Positions 32,405 through 35,895 of a stretch of 35,895 nt of DNA are shown piece by piece. A model generated the notes under the pieces. The model saw only the letters and a program-made list of their open reading frames with translations. It had not been told where the DNA came from and did no database searches. The stretch is from a bacterium (GTDB lineage: Bacteria > SAR324 > XYD2-FULL-50-16). The position numbers and the translations under genes are program-made. The stretch is from the NCBI GenBank assembly GCA_018830885.1, contig JAHJRI010000339.1, positions 1 through 35,895 of the forward strand, given 5' to 3'. Numbering within the stretch: position 1 is the first letter of the stretch; the number at the start of each line of letters is the position of its first letter.

Positions 32405-33256
32405 ATGAATATTTACGTCGGTAACCTGCCATATGGCATCATGGAATCTGAACTGGAAAATCTTTTCCGGCAATATGGTGACGTATCCAACGCAATTATC
32501 ATCACGGACAAGGAAACGGGAAAATCCAAGGGGTTCGGATTTGTCGAAATGCCGGTCCCGAATCAGGCTGAGGCGGCGATTACCACCCTGAACGACAGCC
32601 TGGTCAAAGGTCGGAATATCAAGGTCAGCAAGGCCAAGCCCAAAAGCGAACGGGCCCGCAAACGACCCGACAGCGCTGCGAAAACCAGAATTCCGCCGCA
32701 ACCGGTCAAAACGAACGAGGAAGCGGCGGCCGTTCTCCTCTTCTGGTTCGAAGAGATCGAATCCCAGTCATGGTGGCTGAAAGACCCCGAATTCGACCGC
32801 ACGATTGTTGACCGGTTTGCAACGCTTCATGGCGCAGCCAACCGCTGCGAGCTGTTCCACTGGCGCCAGACAGCCCCGGGCCGGCTGGCCGAGATTATTA
32901 TCCTGGATCAGTTCTCACGCAACATGTACCGGGGAACACCGGCCGCCTTTGCATCCGACCCCCTGGCACTGGCACTCGCCCAGGAGGCCGTCGCCCGGGA
33001 TATTCACAGGGAACTGGAGTCCTCCCGGCGGATGTTTCTGCTCATGCCTTACATGCACAGCGAATCCGCGGTGATTCATGAAACAGCCGTCAGCCTGTTC
33101 GACGCACCCGGTCTGGAAGGGAATCTTGAATTCGAATTGAAACACAAGGCAATCATCGACCGGTTCGGTCGCTATCCCCACAGGAATGAGATCCTGGGAA
33201 GGGAATCCACAGAGGAGGAACGACACTTCCTCCAGGAACCCGATTCATCATTTTAA
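32405..33256 (+). CDS. RRM RNA-binding domain fused to DUF924
   Basis: A 283-residue fusion. Residues 1-78 are a canonical RNA-recognition motif: RNP2 IYVGNL (3-8) and RNP1 KGFGFVEM (42-49), as in the small cold-inducible RRM proteins of bacteria. A basic linker follows (79-107, KAKPKSERARKRPDS). Residues about 108-279 are a complete DUF924 domain: VLLFWFEEIES, WWLKDPEFDRTI, RLAEIIILDQFSRNMYRGTP, FLLMPYMHSES, IDRFGRYPHRNEILGRES. DUF924 is normally a free-standing protein of about this size and its role is unknown. The frame is uninterrupted across the join, so it is not a sequencing merge visible here. The ATG at 32405 has a weak purine-rich site. Confidence 0.9.
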   Translation: MNIYVGNLPYGIMESELENLFRQYGDVSNAIIITDKETGKSKGFGFVEMPVPNQAEAAITTLNDSLVKGRNIKVSKAKPKSERARKRPDSAAKTRIPPQPVKTNEEAAAVLLFWFEEIESQSWWLKDPEFDRTIVDRFATLHGAANRCELFHWRQTAPGRLAEIIILDQFSRNMYRGTPAAFASDPLALALAQEAVARDIHRELESSRRMFLLMPYMHSESAVIHETAVSLFDAPGLEGNLEFELKHKAIIDRFGRYPHRNEILGRESTEEERHFLQEPDSSF

Positions 33257-33378
33257 ACAACACGGTCCGCTCAGCCGCCACCATTCGCGACAGACCCCCA
33301 ACACTGCCAGGGAATTGGCAGCCGGGGTACCCTGTCGCGAACAGGCCAATAACACCATACCCCCAAGGAGAATTCGGC

Positions 33379-34179
33379 ATGGAACGATTGACTCAAAAAC
33401 TGGTTTACTTCTCACCCACACAGACCACCCGCAAGGTCCTGGACGCCATCGCCGAAGGCACCGGCATCCCGCGGACGGATGAACTCGACCTGACCCGGCC
33501 GGATACCGGCAGGAACGGCACAACCGTATTCAACCATGAACTGGCCATCATCGGAGCCCCGGTCTACGCCGGCCGGATTGCGCTCGATGCCGTCAACCGC
33601 CTGCAACAGATCAGGGGCAGCCAGACGCCCGCCATCCTGGTCGTTGTCTATGGCAACCGGGAATTCGAGGACGCACTGGTTGAACTGAAGGATATCGCCA
33701 CGTCCGCCGGTTTTGTCCCACTGGCCGCCGCCGCCTTTGTCGGGGAGCACTCTTTTGCCACCCCGGCGCTGCCCATCGCCATCAATCGCCCGGACCCGCA
33801 GGATCTGGCCGTTGCCAGGGACTTCGGCAGGACGATCCGTGCGAAACTGGATGGGCTGCCAACCCCCGGTCCGACTTCCCCGCTGGAAGTCCCCGGCAAC
33901 ATCCCCTACAAGGAGCGCACAGTGCGCACCGGCATATCCCCCGTCACCCGGGAGGAACCCTGCACCCTCTGCGGCACCTGCGCCGATGTCTGCCCCACGG
34001 CGGCCATTTCCGTGGGAGAGCGCGTGGAAACCGACAAGGAGCGCTGTATTATCTGCTGCGCCTGTATTAAAAACTGTCCCTCAGAAGCCCGGTTCATGGA
34101 TGACCCCGGGATCCTGAAAGTGGCAGACTGGCTCTATACGAATTTCAGCGCCCGCAAGGAGCCCCGGCTCTTTACCTGA
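33379..34179 (+). CDS. EFR1-family flavodoxin-ferredoxin fusion protein
   Basis: A 266-residue electron-transfer protein. The N-terminal flavodoxin-like domain begins LVYFSPTQTTRKV, where SPTQTT would hold the FMN phosphate, and continues through FNHELAIIGAPVYAGRI and AILVVVYGNREFEDAL. The C-terminus carries a 2[4Fe-4S] ferredoxin domain: CTLCGTCADVCP followed by CIICCACIKNCP, eight cluster cysteines plus an extra Cys in the second motif. It is cytoplasmic. This EFR1 arrangement is common in strict anaerobes; the donor and acceptor are unknown. CAAGGAG precedes the ATG. It is followed by the PIN-PhoH gene on the same strand after 76 bases. Confidence 0.9.
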   Translation: MERLTQKLVYFSPTQTTRKVLDAIAEGTGIPRTDELDLTRPDTGRNGTTVFNHELAIIGAPVYAGRIALDAVNRLQQIRGSQTPAILVVVYGNREFEDALVELKDIATSAGFVPLAAAAFVGEHSFATPALPIAINRPDPQDLAVARDFGRTIRAKLDGLPTPGPTSPLEVPGNIPYKERTVRTGISPVTREEPCTLCGTCADVCPTAAISVGERVETDKERCIICCACIKNCPSEARFMDDPGILKVADWLYTNFSARKEPRLFT

Positions 34180-34255
34180 AAGCCGTGCCCGGCCCGTCAA
34201 CCATGCAAGTCTGCCCGGTGAAAGCACGAAATAAACCCTGCTCGAGGAACGGATC

Positions 34256-35596
34256 TTGGCCACCAAAAAGAAGAAAATATTCGTGCTGGATACCAACGTT
34301 ATCCTGCATGACCCGTCGTGCATCGACCATTTTACCAATCATGACATTATCATTCCCATCACGGTGATCGAAGAGCTGGATTCGTTCAAAAAAGGGAATG
34401 AAACCCTCAATTACCATGCCCGGGAATTTGCCCGGACCCTGGACTCCTTCAGTGAGAAAGCCCCCTTTGACGGCGGTTTCAAGATCGGACCGCGAAAAGG
34501 ACGGATCTTCATCAAACTCGACAAGGAGTTTCACCCGGATCTGATCCACAGTTTTTCCACCGACAAGCACGATCACCGGATCCTGAATATCGCCTACCAT
34601 GCCATTGATGAGTACCCGGACAAAACCGTCATGGTGGTGACCAAGGATGTCAATCTGCGCATGAAGGCCAAATCGGTGGGTCTGCAGGCCCTGGACTACC
34701 TCACCGACCATGTCAAGGATATCTCGACCCTGTACAAGGGTCGCCGCATCGTGGAAAACGTCCCCGACGACATTGTCGATGCCCTCTACCATGAACCCTA
34801 CCAGGTGGAGACCACTTTTCTCAACAACATCAACGGCAGCAACAGTCTCAAGGCCCATGAATACCTGATTTTGAAAGGCAACAAGAAATCGGCCCTGGGC
34901 ACCGTCGACCCGATCACCCGCAATATTCGGCACATCAACAAAATTACCGCCTATGGGATCAAACCCCGCAACGCAGAACAGACGTTTGCCCTGGACGCCC
35001 TGGTCGACCCGGAGATCAAGCTGGTCAGCATCGCCGGCAAGGCCGGCACCGGCAAAACACTGCTGGCCCTGGCAGCGGGCCTGGAAACACGCAAGGCCTA
35101 CCGCCAGATATACATGGCCCGCCCCATTGTGCCGCTGAGCAACAAGGATCTCGGCTATCTGCCCGGTGATGTCAAATCCAAGCTGGACCCATACATGCAG
35201 CCCCTCTACGACAACCTGGGGGTCATCCAGAACCAGTTTGGCGAGACCGAAGCCAAAAACAAGAATATCAAACGGTTTCTCGAGGAGGATAAGCTGGTTA
35301 TTTCGCCCCTGGCCTATATCCGGGGCCGAAGCCTCGTCAAGGTCTTCTTCATCGTGGACGAGGCCCAGAACCTGACCCCCCACGAAATCAAGACCATCAT
35401 CACCCGTGCCGGAGAGGGCACCAAAATGATCTTCACCGGCGATATCTTCCAGATCGATCACCCTTACCTCGACAGCCAGTCCAACGGCCTGAGCTATCTT
35501 ATCGAGCGCATGCAGGGCCAGGACATCTACGCCCACATCAACCTGGAAAAAGGGGAGCGCTCCGAACTGGCCGAAATCGCCAGCAACCTGCTCTAA
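34256..35596 (+). CDS. PIN-PhoH ATPase (PhoH2 type)
   Basis: A 446-residue protein joining a PIN nuclease-like domain to a PhoH ATPase. The PIN part (about 7-150) has the acidic metal ligands visible as D12 (VLDTNV), E39/E40 (VIEELDSF), D106 (KHDHRIL) and D131 (VTKDVNLR). The PhoH part (about 235-440) has Walker A GKAGTGKT (261-268) and Walker B VFFIVDEAQNL. PhoH2 proteins act as RNA helicase/ribonucleases and are often in toxin-antitoxin contexts. Here there is no upstream antitoxin-like gene: the neighbour is the EFR1 protein. The start is TTG with GAGGAA upstream. The length is normal. Confidence 0.92.
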   Translation: MATKKKKIFVLDTNVILHDPSCIDHFTNHDIIIPITVIEELDSFKKGNETLNYHAREFARTLDSFSEKAPFDGGFKIGPRKGRIFIKLDKEFHPDLIHSFSTDKHDHRILNIAYHAIDEYPDKTVMVVTKDVNLRMKAKSVGLQALDYLTDHVKDISTLYKGRRIVENVPDDIVDALYHEPYQVETTFLNNINGSNSLKAHEYLILKGNKKSALGTVDPITRNIRHINKITAYGIKPRNAEQTFALDALVDPEIKLVSIAGKAGTGKTLLALAAGLETRKAYRQIYMARPIVPLSNKDLGYLPGDVKSKLDPYMQPLYDNLGVIQNQFGETEAKNKNIKRFLEEDKLVISPLAYIRGRSLVKVFFIVDEAQNLTPHEIKTIITRAGEGTKMIFTGDIFQIDHPYLDSQSNGLSYLIERMQGQDIYAHINLEKGERSELAEIASNLL

Positions 35597-35895
35597 ATGC
35601 CTTGCCCCCCGTGCCCGGGCGGGCACAACGAAGCGTGAGATTAGTACTTTTTAACCATCCGTGCTGCTATTCTCATACAAACCTTCATGCCCTGTCGGGC
35701 ACAACAAAACATGAAAATAAATTGGGGGACATGTACTTGTTACGTGTACCCTGATTTATTTTCATACAAACCATCATGCCCCAAGTGAGGTGGAGCACAA
35801 CGAAACATGAGAATGATATTGCGGTGTTGACCCGCGACTGATATGAACCCCTTTCAGTTGGGAGACTTATTTCAAGATGATCTAAGGCTCATTCC
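35597..35895. other. Repeat-rich non-coding right edge
   Basis: No gene follows PhoH within the window. This stretch holds a GTGCCCG/CGGGCAC palindrome (35611-35626) and a partial plus two full copies of the GGGCACAACGAA family. Between them is an imperfect inverted motif at about 35724-35750 (GGGGGACATGTAC and GTGTACCC), a shape seen in REP elements linked to RAYT transposases. Nothing is recognised from about 35820 to the end. Confidence 0.55.
35670..35815 (+). repeat. Two copies of the CATACAAACC...GCACAACGAA repeat
   Basis: Copies at 35670-35720 and 35759-35815 share TCATACAAACC[T/A]TCATGCCC, a variable spacer (TGTCGG or AAGTGAGGTGGA), then GCACAAC[A/G]AAACATGA[A/G]AAT. A partial copy is at about 35611-35641 and a more divergent one at 25338-25384. 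The units are partly self-complementary. Confidence 0.65.

Noticed and set aside
34256..35596. PhoH2 as part of a toxin-antitoxin pair
   Set aside because: No small antitoxin-like frame lies directly upstream; the preceding gene is the EFR1 electron-transfer protein.
34172..35626. A 484-codon open frame antisense to phoH
   Set aside because: The sense frame has intact PIN and PhoH motifs, so this is a shadow.

Overview
This GC-rich, densely coding window most resembles a chromosome of a strictly anaerobic, metabolically versatile Desulfobacterota (Desulfobacterales-like) bacterium. The basis is family content only: an indolepyruvate:ferredoxin oxidoreductase alpha subunit, a flavodoxin/ferredoxin EFR1-type protein, CoA-thioester enzymes, a PIN-PhoH protein and a Lol/MacB-like exporter. 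No rRNA or tRNA was seen, so the lineage is inference.

Layout. (1) 375-3187: a cyclic-nucleotide-binding-domain protein ending in a FliM-like peptide, convergent with a phytoene-desaturase-like FAD oxidoreductase. (2) 3367-16245: a catabolic/uptake island. It runs from a GntR/FCD regulator with its own promoter and palindromic operator, through a CUT1-type ABC importer (two permeases, ATPase, solute-binding protein) interleaved with a class III CoA-transferase, an enolase-superfamily enzyme, an alkylsulfatase-like metallo-hydrolase and a DUF1254/DUF1214 protein, to a convergent sodium:solute symporter. Near-identical ~148-bp hairpin repeats lie in opposite orientation on its two sides. (3) 16456-19416: methylthioadenosine phosphorylase plus adenine phosphoribosyltransferase (mtnP-apt), an FAH-family hydrolase and a TetR regulator with a clear promoter/operator. 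(4) 19865-25221: an XRE-cupin regulator, iorA without iorB, an enoyl-CoA hydratase and an MgtE magnesium transporter. (5) 25727-31812: a seven-gene operon-like run: membrane protein, winged-helix regulator, predicted outer-membrane barrel, LolD-like ATPase, two FtsX-type permeases and a LolA-like periplasmic protein. This is the best candidate here for an undescribed envelope export system. (6) 31846-35596: a small conserved-looking protein, an RRM-DUF924 fusion behind an attenuator-like leader, an EFR1-type ferredoxin and a PIN-PhoH ATPase.

The intergenic regions are unusually rich in palindromic repeats. At least five elements share a ~50-bp core inside long inverted arms, while their outer arms and ends fall into different classes, and in one copy the core is flipped relative to its ends. 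A second family has GGGTGCACC-type terminal inverted repeats, and a third family lies at 25.3 kb and at the right edge. These modular hairpin elements, and their placement around the catabolic island, are the main non-coding finding. All alignments were made by eye.
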